Origin: JBAXXL01 sp037127915
GTDB lineage: Bacteria > Bacteroidota > Ignavibacteria > Kapaibacteriales > UBA2268
Length of the DNA stretch: 64,000 bases
Reading direction: 5' to 3'
Assembly (NCBI GenBank): GCA_037127915.1
Contig: JBAXXL010000001.1
Coordinates: forward strand, 124,001-188,000
The stretch's first letter is position 1; every line of letters starts with the position of its first letter. The notes beneath the pieces were generated by a model. That model had not been told where the DNA came from, searched no databases, and saw only the letters and a list, made by a program, of their open reading frames with translations. Shown here one piece after another: positions 25,327 to 34,304 of the stretch. The position numbers and the translations under genes are program-made.

Positions 25327-25848
25327 ATGAAACAATCAAAATTGGTTTGTATTATAATAATAATGTGTTGTATGCAATTTGTTAGTTCCGCGCAGGATTC
25401 GACGAAAATTGATACTACCAAAAAAAATACTACTAACTCTTTTATATCGAATTTAAAAACACGCAATGTAATATTATCAACTAATATGGTTGAATTGCTC
25501 GTAAAGGGTCCCAATCTTATGTACGAACAAGTTATTAGGGGTAATAAGGGAATTACAGCTAAATTAGTGTACGATGTATCGCCGGACATAAACATGATAT
25601 ATTTAGAATCTTCGTATAGATATTATTTCTGGAAGCCTAATGGAGATAGATTGCTTACAGGTTTGAGTGCAGGACCTTATGTAAAGCTGACTCAGCAACT
25701 TAGTGGCAAGAAACGGTTTGTATTTGGCGTAGGGGCAGAAGCCGCTTTTAAGTGGATTTGGTACGATCATTACGTTTTGGAACCTTCTGTTACAATCTCG
25801 TATCCATATTTATTTGATTTACGCATAGGTTTTGGATATGCTTTTTAA
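25327..25848 (+). CDS. Small outer-membrane beta-barrel protein, unknown function
   Basis: 173 residues. Signal peptide MKQSKLVCIIIIMCCMQFVS, cut near SSAQ. The remainder has alternating hydrophobic strands and ends in Phe (RIGFGYAF), the usual last residue of an outer-membrane barrel. It recalls DUF3575-type proteins (VEYLLKGPNLMYEQ-like opening strand: VELLVKGPNLMYEQ) but the match is loose. It lies after the strong terminator, so it needs its own promoter; TTTTTTTTGTAATTTTG just upstream (about 25277-25294) could serve. Confidence 0.7.
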   Translation: MKQSKLVCIIIIMCCMQFVSSAQDSTKIDTTKKNTTNSFISNLKTRNVILSTNMVELLVKGPNLMYEQVIRGNKGITAKLVYDVSPDINMIYLESSYRYYFWKPNGDRLLTGLSAGPYVKLTQQLSGKKRFVFGVGAEAAFKWIWYDHYVLEPSVTISYPYLFDLRIGFGYAF

Positions 25849-25913
25849 GAATATGCGAAAAAAAATCAATTAAATTTGATTATTAATTAGAAAAGTATTA
25901 AATTCGATTACTT

Positions 25914-25921
25914 TATTTTTG
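25914..25921 (+). promoter_or_regulatory. -7 promoter element before glutamine synthetase
   Basis: TATTTTTG is a full match to TAnnTTTG, 68 bp before the ATG at 25989. A -33 element is not evident. Confidence 0.45.
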
Positions 25922-25988
25922 CAGAACTTAGAAGTTTATTAAAAAATATTAATCATGACAATTATATAATAATAAGGAAATATAAATA

Positions 25989-27530
25989 ATGACGCAACAT
26001 TTTGCTTTAGAAAATCAAATAGAATTGATGGCAGGTAAGCCGCGAGCCGAATTAACAAGAGATGACTTGATTCAAATCATTTTAGATTCGGGAATTGAGA
26101 GACTGACATTTCATTATACAGCAATAGATGGACGAATTAAAGAACTTCGAATTCCGATTACTAACCGTCACCAAGCTGAAGTAATTTTAGGCGAAGGCGA
26201 ACGCGTGGACGGCTCATCGCTATTTAAAGGTGTGGTTGACGCCGGGAAATCCGATTTGTACGTTGTTCCTGTTTACAGAACAGCCTTTATCAATCCATTC
26301 GACGAAACCAGTTTGGATTTTGTTTGTCGTTTTATAACAGGGGATGGAAAATTAGCTCCTTTCGCACCCGATAATATATTGCTTTTAACTTATGAGCAAT
26401 TGAAAAAAGAAACCGGATTGGAATTGCACGCTCTTGGCGAGTTGGAATTTTATTTGATAGGTAAAGTTGCTGAAGATTTATATCCACTGCCTAAACAAGC
26501 AGGCTATCACGGAACAGCTCCTTTCGTAAAAACAACCGATATGGTTAATGAGATGCTACGCATTATGACCAATATTACAGGCGAAATAAAATACGCTCAC
26601 AATGAAGTTGGTTATATGCCGAGCATAGAAAGCGAAAATCCGCTTTTATCAGGCAAAATGGCAGAGCAGGTTGAGATAGAGTTTTTACCAACTCCGATAG
26701 ATGAAACCGCTGACGTGGTTATTTTGGGTAAATGGATTGTTCAAAATGTGGCAGACCGCTACGGGATGATAGCTACATTCTACCCTAAATTGGAAATCGG
26801 ACATGCCGGTAGTGGTTTGCACTTCCACACAATGCTAAAACGCGGAAACAAAAACGCAATGGTGAACGAAACCGGAGAGCTTTCGGAAGACGCTATGAAA
26901 TTGATTGGCGGCTTCTGCAAATACGCGCCAACATTGAGTGCATTTGGTAATATGACAGCCGCATCGTTTTTGCGTTTGGTACCTCATCAAGAAGCGCCGA
27001 CAATGGTGTGCTGGAGCTACTCTAACCGCAGTGCGTTGATTCGGGTGCCATTAGGCTGGCGCGGAATAGATAACCTCGCTATGGCGGTTAATCCACAGCA
27101 AAAAGAGAAATTGACTTTTAAAGACTCACGCCAAACAGCAGAATTACGTTCAGCTGACGGTTCGGCAAACACGCATTTATTACTAGCCGGTATGGCAACT
27201 GCCGCTATGTGGGCTTTCCGCAATCCGGAAGAGTCATTGAAAATATCGAAAGAATGTTTCGTGCAAGGTAATATACACGACAATCCTGAATTATGCGCGC
27301 GTTTAGTTGATATCGCTACAAGTTGTGAAGAAACAGCCGATGAATTGTTGGCTCAAAGAAATCTTTATGAAAAAGAAGGTATTTTCCCTCCGTCTTTAAT
27401 TGACAAAATAGCCGCTACGTTGAAGGAAGAAAAAGACGCAGGTTATAACCGCCAAATTATGGAAATGGACCCAACAAATGCCAGAAAAGAAGCAAGAAAG
27501 TTAATGCACATTAATTTTACAAAGTATTAG
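25989..27530 (+). CDS. glnA: Glutamine synthetase family protein
   Basis: 513 residues, a little longer than the usual type I enzyme. Visible family signatures are VDGSSLFKGVV near residue 77, the metal-binding ELEFYLIG, HAGSGLHFHTML (the GSGxHxH motif), NRSALIRVP and ELRSADGSANTHL near residue 380. It should make glutamine from glutamate and ammonia with ATP. The usual type I adenylylation loop is not obvious, and the N-terminus carries about 30 extra residues (HFALENQIELMAG). It is a monocistronic gene with its own promoter candidate and ends at a perfect hairpin. A gamma-glutamyl-polyamine ligase activity cannot be excluded by motifs alone. Confidence 0.88.
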   Translation: MTQHFALENQIELMAGKPRAELTRDDLIQIILDSGIERLTFHYTAIDGRIKELRIPITNRHQAEVILGEGERVDGSSLFKGVVDAGKSDLYVVPVYRTAFINPFDETSLDFVCRFITGDGKLAPFAPDNILLLTYEQLKKETGLELHALGELEFYLIGKVAEDLYPLPKQAGYHGTAPFVKTTDMVNEMLRIMTNITGEIKYAHNEVGYMPSIESENPLLSGKMAEQVEIEFLPTPIDETADVVILGKWIVQNVADRYGMIATFYPKLEIGHAGSGLHFHTMLKRGNKNAMVNETGELSEDAMKLIGGFCKYAPTLSAFGNMTAASFLRLVPHQEAPTMVCWSYSNRSALIRVPLGWRGIDNLAMAVNPQQKEKLTFKDSRQTAELRSADGSANTHLLLAGMATAAMWAFRNPEESLKISKECFVQGNIHDNPELCARLVDIATSCEETADELLAQRNLYEKEGIFPPSLIDKIAATLKEEKDAGYNRQIMEMDPTNARKEARKLMHINFTKY

Positions 27531-27558
27531 AATTATAAAACTCATTCGATGACTGTAA

Positions 27559-27591
27559 AGATGTGCCACACTTTCAAAGTGTGGCACATCT
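27559..27591. terminator. Perfect hairpin between convergent genes
   Basis: AGATGTGCCACACTTT and AAAGTGTGGCACATCT are perfect 16-bp arms around one base, followed on the plus strand by AGTTTTT. It ends glnA and lies 6 bp past the stop of the convergent module B gene. The preceding AAACTCATTCGATGA resembles the sequence before the 16855 hairpin. Confidence 0.85.
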
Positions 27592-27596
27592 AGTTT

Positions 27597-30413
27597 TTAC
27601 ATTTTCACAAACTTCGCGGTTTCGCCACCTACTTTTACAAAATAAATACCTTTTGGCAGATCGGAAATGTTGATTCGCTGAACAGACGAGGGCGTCTGTT
27701 CTACTGTCATTACTTTTTCGCCGAGTGTGTTGTAGATTTGGATTGCTGAACTTTCCGAAGGTTCGAAACCTTCGGAAGGTTTCAAAGCTATGGTGATAAA
27801 ATCTCCCGCAGGATTAGGTGTAATCTTGATAAATTCCGATTCATCTTTCACACTTGTTTCACCAGTTCTAAATGACCAAATTTCACTCCAGAGCAATGAG
27901 CCAATGGATTCTTTATTCCATGGGCGGACTCGCCAATAATAAAGTTTATTAGGTTCAAAATCGGGAACATTATGTTCGGTAGAATTTATTGAATCCTCTG
28001 AATAAACAATATCCGTAAATTGTTCATTCTTTGATATTTGAAGTTGATAGTATTCCGCGCCGAATACTGATGACCACTTAAATTTTATTTTTTGGTCCAA
28101 TCCTGTTTTTTCATCTTCGGGATAAATTAGTATAACGTCAGTCATGCGGGTTCTATATTGCCATATATCAGACCAATAACCCAATGTATCATCGGATTCG
28201 TTTCTTACTCTCCAAAAATACTTGGTATAATTCTTCAAATTATTTATATCAGCATCATTTTTTTTGTTTTGAATAGTATCAAAAACCATATTAGTAAAAT
28301 CATTATCTTTTGCTACTTGCAATCGGTAATTCTTTTCATAAATCCCTTTTTCCCAATTAAAAATTTGGTTAAGTTCTAAATTTGCAGATAAATCAACCGG
28401 AGATATTAGTTTTACTGAATCCATCAATGTAGTAAATTTCCAAACCGGTGACCAACCGCTAGAATCTAATCCAATAAAGCTCTTAACCCGCCAATAATAG
28501 GGTTTTAAATAGTCAAATTTTGAATTCGTGAATTGGTTTTTAGTTAAAATTGTATCAATAACGAAATTATTAAAGCCTTCTTCTTTTGAAACTTGTAATT
28601 TATACTGGCTTGATTTTGTATTTTCAATCCATTTCAATGCGCAATCAATCGGTATATTTATACTAGCTTGCTGTGGAAGTAATAATTGCTGTTTGTTGAA
28701 TATAATTGTATGGAATGAAAATACTTCCGACCAATCACTCTGATATGGACCATTAATTGTTTGAACGCGCCAAAAATATTCGCTATTTAGTTCCAGATCT
28801 TTAATATTTATAGTCGAATCGACAACTTCAGTGTCGAGTTCTATATTGCTGAATTCTGAAAATTTAGAAATTTGGAAATGATATTTTAGAGCATTCATAT
28901 CTTTCCGCCAAAAGAAATCCGCTTTTAAAGGAATATCTGCTATGCCTTTGTTAGGGGAAATAAGAATTGGTGTCAATAGTTTCGTGAAAATTCTTTCTGT
29001 TTCGCCGTAAGATTCACCCGCCGCCGTAGAAACATAAGCTCTTACATAGTATTTTGTAAATGGTAGAAGATTAGTTAATGTGGTGTAGTATTCACCCAAA
29101 TCTATTCCATTTTGAGTTCTTTTTCTTGATATTGTTGGCACATCATCCAAATCGTAGCAAAATCCCCGTTGGTAAATCTTTTCTCCTTCGGCGGATAAGA
29201 ATTTTCCACCAACTTCGGCTGAATTTGTAGTTACTTTACCTTGCGGAAGTGTGATTATCTTAGCTTTTTTTGCCAGATAGTTTCTTAGAAATAATGAATG
29301 GCTCTCCGGAGAACGAGATAATTGAATAACATCCGTGATATAATCCATTTTTTTTGGACTTAAAATTGTGTCCATTTTTAAAGTTTCCCAATTGGCTACA
29401 TAACCCCAATACCAATATGAGCCATCTTTTTTAACAGCTTCTGTATGTCCCCCTTTACTGCGAGCAATTAACCAGTCAGTATCATTTCCAATTTGAACAG
29501 GAAAATTTTTACTTACCAATGTACCGTCACCCAACTCACCATATCTATTTTTACCCCAAGCCCAAATAGTGCCATTTTTTTTTAAAGCAATATTAACATC
29601 CCTTTCGCAAGAAATGTCAACCCAATCGGAATCGTTACCGATTTGAACGGGAATGAGTTTTTTGATAAAAGTTCCATCACCTAATTGGCCCCAATTATTT
29701 TTACCCCATGCCCAAAGTGTTCCATTCGGTTTTATTGCAAGGATATGATCAACACTCATAGAAATAGTTAACCATTTATCAGAATTAAAAATATTTACCG
29801 GATAATTCCTTTGTTTTAAAGTTCCATCTTCAAGCGTATCAACTTCATTATAACCCCATTTGAAAAGATAACCAGATTCATTGATAGCGGCGGCACCTTT
29901 ACCAGTTGTAAAAACATTCTTTACTTTACCTAATATCTTTTTCCCAATCTGCACTGGTTGAAGACGGTCAATATTTGTACTGTCCCCAAGATTACCAACG
30001 GTGTTACAACCCCAAGCCCATAACGTGCCGTCGCTTTTAATAGCAAAAGAAGAATATTGGCCTGCGGTAATTAATTTCCAATTTTTTTCGGTGCCTATTT
30101 GGATTGGTATATATGATGTTTTACCGGTACCATTACCAAGCTCACCAAATTTATTTTCCCCCCAAGCCCATAGTGTACTGTCGGATTTAATTCCGAGTGA
30201 ATGAGTCCAACCGCTCGAAACCATTAACCAGTTATCTGTATTTAATTGTACTGGGAGCCCTCTACCAGAAGGATAACTTCCTTCCCCTAATTGACCATAC
30301 TCGTTACCTCCCCATCCCCAAAGAGTGGAGTAAGAAGATAAGGGGTCAGAAGCATTTAAATAGTTTGAGCTTAAGAAAACACAAATCAATATGATTAGAA
30401 CTTTTATTTTCAT
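27597..30413 (-). CDS. RCC1 seven-repeat propeller with FN3 units and T9SS tail (module B)
   Basis: 938 residues. Signal peptide MKIKVLIILICVFLSSNYL. Residues about 30-390 carry seven RCC1 repeats (LWAWGENKFGELGNGT, LWAWGKNNWGQLGDGT and five variants), enough for a closed seven-bladed propeller. Then come one FN3-like unit and four more of the form YKLQVSKEEGFNNF to YYWRV and W. The end is a T9SS type A domain (NPAGDFITIALKP to FVKVGGETAKFVKM) nearly identical to the module A tail. The start is preceded by AGGAAGGATACT. It should be displayed on the cell surface; its ligand is unknown. In-frame palindromes occur at 27680-27701 and 27751-27783. Confidence 0.88.
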   Translation of the reverse strand: MKIKVLIILICVFLSSNYLNASDPLSSYSTLWGWGGNEYGQLGEGSYPSGRGLPVQLNTDNWLMVSSGWTHSLGIKSDSTLWAWGENKFGELGNGTGKTSYIPIQIGTEKNWKLITAGQYSSFAIKSDGTLWAWGCNTVGNLGDSTNIDRLQPVQIGKKILGKVKNVFTTGKGAAAINESGYLFKWGYNEVDTLEDGTLKQRNYPVNIFNSDKWLTISMSVDHILAIKPNGTLWAWGKNNWGQLGDGTFIKKLIPVQIGNDSDWVDISCERDVNIALKKNGTIWAWGKNRYGELGDGTLVSKNFPVQIGNDTDWLIARSKGGHTEAVKKDGSYWYWGYVANWETLKMDTILSPKKMDYITDVIQLSRSPESHSLFLRNYLAKKAKIITLPQGKVTTNSAEVGGKFLSAEGEKIYQRGFCYDLDDVPTISRKRTQNGIDLGEYYTTLTNLLPFTKYYVRAYVSTAAGESYGETERIFTKLLTPILISPNKGIADIPLKADFFWRKDMNALKYHFQISKFSEFSNIELDTEVVDSTINIKDLELNSEYFWRVQTINGPYQSDWSEVFSFHTIIFNKQQLLLPQQASINIPIDCALKWIENTKSSQYKLQVSKEEGFNNFVIDTILTKNQFTNSKFDYLKPYYWRVKSFIGLDSSGWSPVWKFTTLMDSVKLISPVDLSANLELNQIFNWEKGIYEKNYRLQVAKDNDFTNMVFDTIQNKKNDADINNLKNYTKYFWRVRNESDDTLGYWSDIWQYRTRMTDVILIYPEDEKTGLDQKIKFKWSSVFGAEYYQLQISKNEQFTDIVYSEDSINSTEHNVPDFEPNKLYYWRVRPWNKESIGSLLWSEIWSFRTGETSVKDESEFIKITPNPAGDFITIALKPSEGFEPSESSAIQIYNTLGEKVMTVEQTPSSVQRINISDLPKGIYFVKVGGETAKFVKM
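27680..27701. repeat. In-frame palindrome in T9SS tail (module B)
   Basis: GAACAGACG and CGTCTGTTC are perfect arms around AGGG, in the coding sequence at the position of the 14745-14764 palindrome of module A. Confidence 0.85.
27751..27783. repeat. Copy of the AACCTTCsGAAGGTT palindrome (module B)
   Basis: Reverse-strand counterpart of 14664-14696, in frame and at the same site in the sorting domain. One arm has a few changes (CTTTCCGAAGGTTCG then AAACCTTCGGAAGG). Confidence 0.8.
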
Positions 30414-30481
30414 AGTATCCTTCCTGAGTTAATTAATATTAAGATGAAGTTATTTAATATGTGAATTATCGACTTTAAAAT

Positions 30482-30970
30482 TTATTCTATAATTATTTTA
30501 ATCATCAGTGTCGCGGTCCCATGTTTGATTTGAATAAAATAGATACCCTTTACAACAGCGTTTGAATTCCAAGTTACGACTCCGCAATAATCTGTTTGCC
30601 TATTAAGAATTATTTTCTCTTTTCCACAAATTTTATTACAGTTTATATCGTAAACGCCCATCTCCGCGTCTTTAATATCAAGCTTTGTATCCCAATAAAT
30701 TAAAGAACTAACGTGTTCCTTAGCTGGAATAGGATAAGGCGGAAATGCATATAAATAATTTCCACTTATCGGTATTTCAATCTCCACTTTGCCGGATTTT
30801 ACTCTGTTTTGATTCCCTTGCAATAATGAATCAGTGGTTTTAGATAGTTCTTTACTAATTAATATGATGCTATTCTTTAAAGGGGCTTTCGCCATATTTT
30901 GAGCGAAACTATTGTCAAAGGCACTGATTAGGATTAGAACAATTAGTATCGGTTTAATTAACTTTTTCAT
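30482..30970 (-). CDS. Small secreted protein that is mostly a T9SS-like sorting domain (module B)
   Basis: 162 residues. Signal peptide MKKLIKPILIVLILISAFDN, cut near SFAQ. After a short linker of about 55 residues the protein looks like a type A sorting domain and nothing else: PYPIPAKEHVSSLIYWD, MGVYDINCNKICGKEKI, WNSNAVVKGIYFIQIKHG, with the terminal KIIIE. Such a minimal protein may be an accessory or competitor of the larger T9SS cargo, or a truncated relic. It sits 68 bp before the RCC1 gene and 92 bp after the Cys-rich gene. The start ATG follows AGAGGAAATAAAT. Confidence 0.75.
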   Translation of the reverse strand: MKKLIKPILIVLILISAFDNSFAQNMAKAPLKNSIILISKELSKTTDSLLQGNQNRVKSGKVEIEIPISGNYLYAFPPYPIPAKEHVSSLIYWDTKLDIKDAEMGVYDINCNKICGKEKIILNRQTDYCGVVTWNSNAVVKGIYFIQIKHGTATLMIKIIIE

Positions 30971-30996
30971 ATTTATTTCCTCTATTCATTTTAATT

Positions 30997-31022
30997 CTAC
31001 CGGCGGTTTTTACACCGCCGGT
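30997..31022. terminator. Strong hairpin inside module B
   Basis: TACCGGCGG and CCGCCGGTA pair perfectly around a TTTTTACA loop. On the plus strand T-rich sequence follows (TTTTTATTATC); on the minus strand, the direction of the genes, no T run follows. It could therefore be an mRNA-stabilising or pausing hairpin between the Cys-rich gene and the next gene. Confidence 0.65.
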
Positions 31023-31062
31023 ATTTTTATTATCATTTCAGTTGTAATTAACATTTGTCATA

Positions 31063-31752
31063 TTAATGGCAGACATGATAACATTCACCTGGTACATAAG
31101 CAGGTGGTATAAGAGTTGTATCTAAACGAGCCATAGGAGGAATAGAATCGCCAACACCAAAGCCGTATAGCGCACAAGTGGAGCATTCTAAATCTCCTAC
31201 TAAAGTCATTGAGAGTTCTTGTACATTGTAATATCCATCAGGCGTTTTACAAACTCTTGATAAAGTAACACATTGCGCTGTGCACCCCGGGCAAGGTAGA
31301 AAATGAAGGTAAGGTCCAATATACAAAGAATACCAACATGCCATAACGCGATACTCGAAATATTTATATTGACCTGCGCCGCAAGGTGGTACAGAACCAC
31401 ATAAATTTTCAAGCATGGTTGGTGACGTTAGACCCTCTCTAATGGCCGCGTAGACTAAATCCATATCAATTTCAGTACATCCATTTGTTGATTCTATATC
31501 CCAGATATATAATTTTATTGGGGTGCCTGGAGGGTCTAAAATTGGGTCCGGACAGGTATAACAATAACAGTAATCGTAATTACAAATGATTGTTCCTCCA
31601 GGTCCGGTAAATGAAACAGAAACAGAACTGCTCCCGGAACCTGTTGAACCAAAACATTCTAGCGGTGGAGTCGAGCAATTAATTGCTTTCGCGGAAACCG
31701 CGAACATTGTCAGCATCATAGCCAACATCAGTGTCATTCGTTTTAAAAACAT
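31063..31752 (-). CDS. Cys-rich secreted protein of module B, same family as 11588-12268
   Basis: 229 residues, no known family. Signal peptide MFLKRMTLMLAMMLTMFAVS, cut after AKA. About 20 cysteines in the mature part, many in close groups (ICNYDYCYCYTC, PCPGCTAQC, ECSTC, ECYHVCH), so extensive disulfide bonding is likely. Shared with the module A protein: total length, a central Cys plus helix-like stretch, an M-x-CW(Y/F) motif and HF.PC....C. The start is preceded by AGAAGGATACT, almost the same as the ribosome site of the RCC1 gene in this module. The conserved leader lies 150 bp upstream. Confidence 0.8.
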   Translation of the reverse strand: MFLKRMTLMLAMMLTMFAVSAKAINCSTPPLECFGSTGSGSSSVSVSFTGPGGTIICNYDYCYCYTCPDPILDPPGTPIKLYIWDIESTNGCTEIDMDLVYAAIREGLTSPTMLENLCGSVPPCGAGQYKYFEYRVMACWYSLYIGPYLHFLPCPGCTAQCVTLSRVCKTPDGYYNVQELSMTLVGDLECSTCALYGFGVGDSIPPMARLDTTLIPPAYVPGECYHVCH

Positions 31753-31902
31753 GATAGTATCCTTCTATTTAAGATTTATTAAATCATTTTGTCATCTGAG
31801 CACTTTGCCCACATTGATTTTTTTATCACAACTTATTATATGTGAGGTTCCGATAGCTATACCAAAAGTTTCCTTCGGTTAGATTCAATATATAACAAAT
31901 AA

Positions 31903-32195
31903 ATACGTCCTACTAATGTTAGTGATAGAGATTTTTTTACAGACTATCTATTACCGATCCAAAATAGCTCTTCAAACAGCTACAAGGGGGCGGATTTACA
32001 TTAGTAGATTCGCTTTTTTTATTTAAAAATCGAACCAATTAGTTTTTTTGGGAGTTTTTAAGGATTGAAAGCAAAACAAAAAGCAATCAACCCTGGTGTT
32101 TGATACCTTGTGTTCGGTTCCTATGCGGATGTTTCATTATATCTAATATCATAAATTCCTGTCCACTATAATATATAATAAAATAACTTTCGATA
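31903..32195 (-). promoter_or_regulatory. Module B leader: promoter-like start plus 120-bp conserved core
   Basis: The reverse complement aligns with 11118-11414. The start has GAAAGTT...TTATTATATATTATAG then TGGAC (32161-32181 region). The core 31903-32022 is identical to the module A core except at one base. The distance between start and core is almost the same in both (about 139 and 144 bp), although the sequence between has diverged. The same three stems can form. The core ends 150 bp before the Cys-rich gene. Confidence 0.6.
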
Positions 32196-32348
32196 AGAAT
32201 TATGAATTTTTGTTTTTCACACCTTATGTCAAACCAAATTTAAATAAATAATTCTTAATAAAAAAATATTTTTTGAAAAAATGTGAAATATTTTTATTAA
32301 ACTAAAAACGGACAAATAAGTCTTCTTTATCGATTCATTCATTAACTG

Positions 32349-32369
32349 ATATATATATATATATATATA
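32349..32369. repeat. AT dinucleotide run
   Basis: About ten consecutive AT units upstream of the module B leader. Simple-sequence repeat; may vary in length between cells. Confidence 0.8.
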
Positions 32370-32461
32370 ATTAGTCTAATATCTAATGTTTAATAATTGT
32401 AGTTTTATATTTAGGCAGGGCTATATGAATTTATTAATAATTTTCATAATCAGTATCTTTT

Positions 32462-32496
32462 CTTTGACGGATTCCCGAACAAGTCGGGAATGACAT
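32462..32496. repeat. Dispersed GGATTCCC...GGGAATGACA repeat
   Basis: GGATTCCCGAACAAGTCGGG then AATGACAT, a member of the same dispersed palindromic repeat type as 14870-14898 and the second half of 52553-52640. Confidence 0.75.
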
Positions 32497-32533
32497 TAAA
32501 AGAGGCGTAGCGTGCTAAGTCTCAGAAATAAAA

Positions 32534-34162
32534 TTATTTTTTTGCGTTTGTGATTTTCTTATTAATATCGGCGGAATTTGGGGGATTCAATTTTATTGCT
32601 AAATCCCAATAGTACACAGCTTCATCTGTATCGCCTTTCGCTTTATAAATATCGCCAATATGCTCATAAATTTCAGCGTTTTTGGTATCGCTATATTTTA
32701 GCGCATCCAACGCGTATTGTAATGCAATATCATAATCGCCCATTTTAAACTTCACCCATCCGTAAGTGTCAAGGAAAGAGGAATTGGTTGGACTTTTTTC
32801 TATAGCTATTTGTATCAACTTATGAGCTAATGTCAGGTTTTCACCACGTTCAGCCAAAGAATACGCATAATTATTGCACAGTAGAGGATTGTTCGGAGAT
32901 TTCTGTAAAAGAATCTCAAATAAACTATCCGATTTGGGATAATCCTTCATTAATTGATAAACAAACGCCATTTGCCCCATAATATCGGAATTGTTAGGTT
33001 TCAATGAATCCGCGCGATTAATGTTTACTAAAGACTTCGCGATCTCCTTTGTTTCGACTAAAACCATACTTTTATAGAAAGGATACGCCCAATACTTGGG
33101 ATATATCGGTTCATATTTATTCAACATATCCATCGCTTTTGTGTTATTATTATGCTCACTATAAAACAATGCCAGCTGGATGGGTAAATCAGGTATAGAG
33201 TCCGAAATATTTAGAGCGATATTCAGATATAAATCCGTTTTAGCACTGTCTCCTATTCGTTGAGCCAGAAATCCGGCTTTTATCATAGTTTCGCTATCGA
33301 AATAAAAGCGATTATCAATTTTACTAATCAATTCAGGCGAATATTGCTTAGAGACCTTCAGACTGTCATTCAAAAGATTAATTAATAAACCGTCAAAGCA
33401 TTTTATTAAATTTTCGCTCGATAGATAAGGCTCTACTTCGCTAAGAAAACTTAAAGCTAGGGGATAGTTTTTCTTCTCGCTGTAAAATTCGCAAATCATC
33501 AGCGCAGATTGTTCATCTTCGGGGTTTGCTTTATGGGCTAAGAGCAATGTTTCGAGATACCTCGCGCTATCGCCCTTCATATAGCTCAATTCGGCAATTC
33601 GAACCAATGAATTATAATCATCATTATTTGTATATAAATTATCGTATAGAGCCATAGCTTTTTCGGTATTTCCAGCTAAATCGTAAAGACGGGCTAATGA
33701 AAACTTTGCGTCGTAACCTGGGTAAAAACGGACAAGTTCTTCGTAAGTAGTAATTGCCGCATCTAAATCGTAACTTACAATGTAGCAGTCCGCTAATAAT
33801 TTATATGCTTCGGTGAATGTTTTGTTTAACTTTATGGCTGTCAATGTAGATTGAATTGCTAATTCTACCTTACCCATTTTCAAATAGGAGCTACCCAAAG
33901 CATAGTAAATACTTGCAGTGGTATCGCATTGCAGAGCTTGCTGAAACTCGATTATAGATTCAGCATATAGCCCTTCTTGTTGAAATTTTGAACCGGATAG
34001 TACAAAGTTCATCGCGCAATTCGCAAGATGCGCTGTATCGATAGTATTTAGAACCTGCTCAGTTGTGCGCATTAATGTCTTGAAGTTCCTACTCGGGCGA
34101 TAACCGCAAGAGCTGATTAATAAAAGCGAAACGAGAGCAATTAAAACAAATTTTATTTTCAT
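32534..34162 (-). CDS. TPR-repeat lipoprotein
   Basis: 542 residues from ATG 34162; the open frame extends 34 codons further but only the internal start gives a lipoprotein signal (MKIKFVLIALVSLLLISSC, lipobox ISSC). The rest is a chain of tetratricopeptide repeats from about residue 45 to the end, for example YAESIIEFQQALQCDTTASI, NPLLCNNYAYSLAERGENLT and GDTDEAVYYWDLAIKLNPP. TPR lipoproteins act as scaffolds for protein complexes in the envelope; no partner is indicated. It is the last gene of a minus-strand group with the Nudix and ABC permease genes, 140 bp downstream of the former. Confidence 0.88.
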   Translation of the reverse strand: MKIKFVLIALVSLLLISSCGYRPSRNFKTLMRTTEQVLNTIDTAHLANCAMNFVLSGSKFQQEGLYAESIIEFQQALQCDTTASIYYALGSSYLKMGKVELAIQSTLTAIKLNKTFTEAYKLLADCYIVSYDLDAAITTYEELVRFYPGYDAKFSLARLYDLAGNTEKAMALYDNLYTNNDDYNSLVRIAELSYMKGDSARYLETLLLAHKANPEDEQSALMICEFYSEKKNYPLALSFLSEVEPYLSSENLIKCFDGLLINLLNDSLKVSKQYSPELISKIDNRFYFDSETMIKAGFLAQRIGDSAKTDLYLNIALNISDSIPDLPIQLALFYSEHNNNTKAMDMLNKYEPIYPKYWAYPFYKSMVLVETKEIAKSLVNINRADSLKPNNSDIMGQMAFVYQLMKDYPKSDSLFEILLQKSPNNPLLCNNYAYSLAERGENLTLAHKLIQIAIEKSPTNSSFLDTYGWVKFKMGDYDIALQYALDALKYSDTKNAEIYEHIGDIYKAKGDTDEAVYYWDLAIKLNPPNSADINKKITNAKK

Positions 34163-34304
34163 TTGATAATTATAATCTTTATAAAACACAAAATTACTCA
34201 AATTAATTGAAAGTTGATAGTTGAAATTTGAAAATAGGGAAAAAAGGAATCTGAAATTAGACACAGCGCATATTGACCGGCTTATTCTTCCTATTAAACA
34301 TTAA

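Larger units (their letters stand above)
31753..32533. other. Long intergenic region upstream of module B
   Basis: 781 bp without a supported gene. It holds the module B leader, a TA dinucleotide run and a dispersed repeat, listed separately. The rest is AT-rich with no feature I can name. Confidence 0.7.

Noticed and set aside
34163..34264. Longer start for the TPR lipoprotein
   Set aside because: The 34 extra residues hide the lipoprotein signal that begins at 34162.
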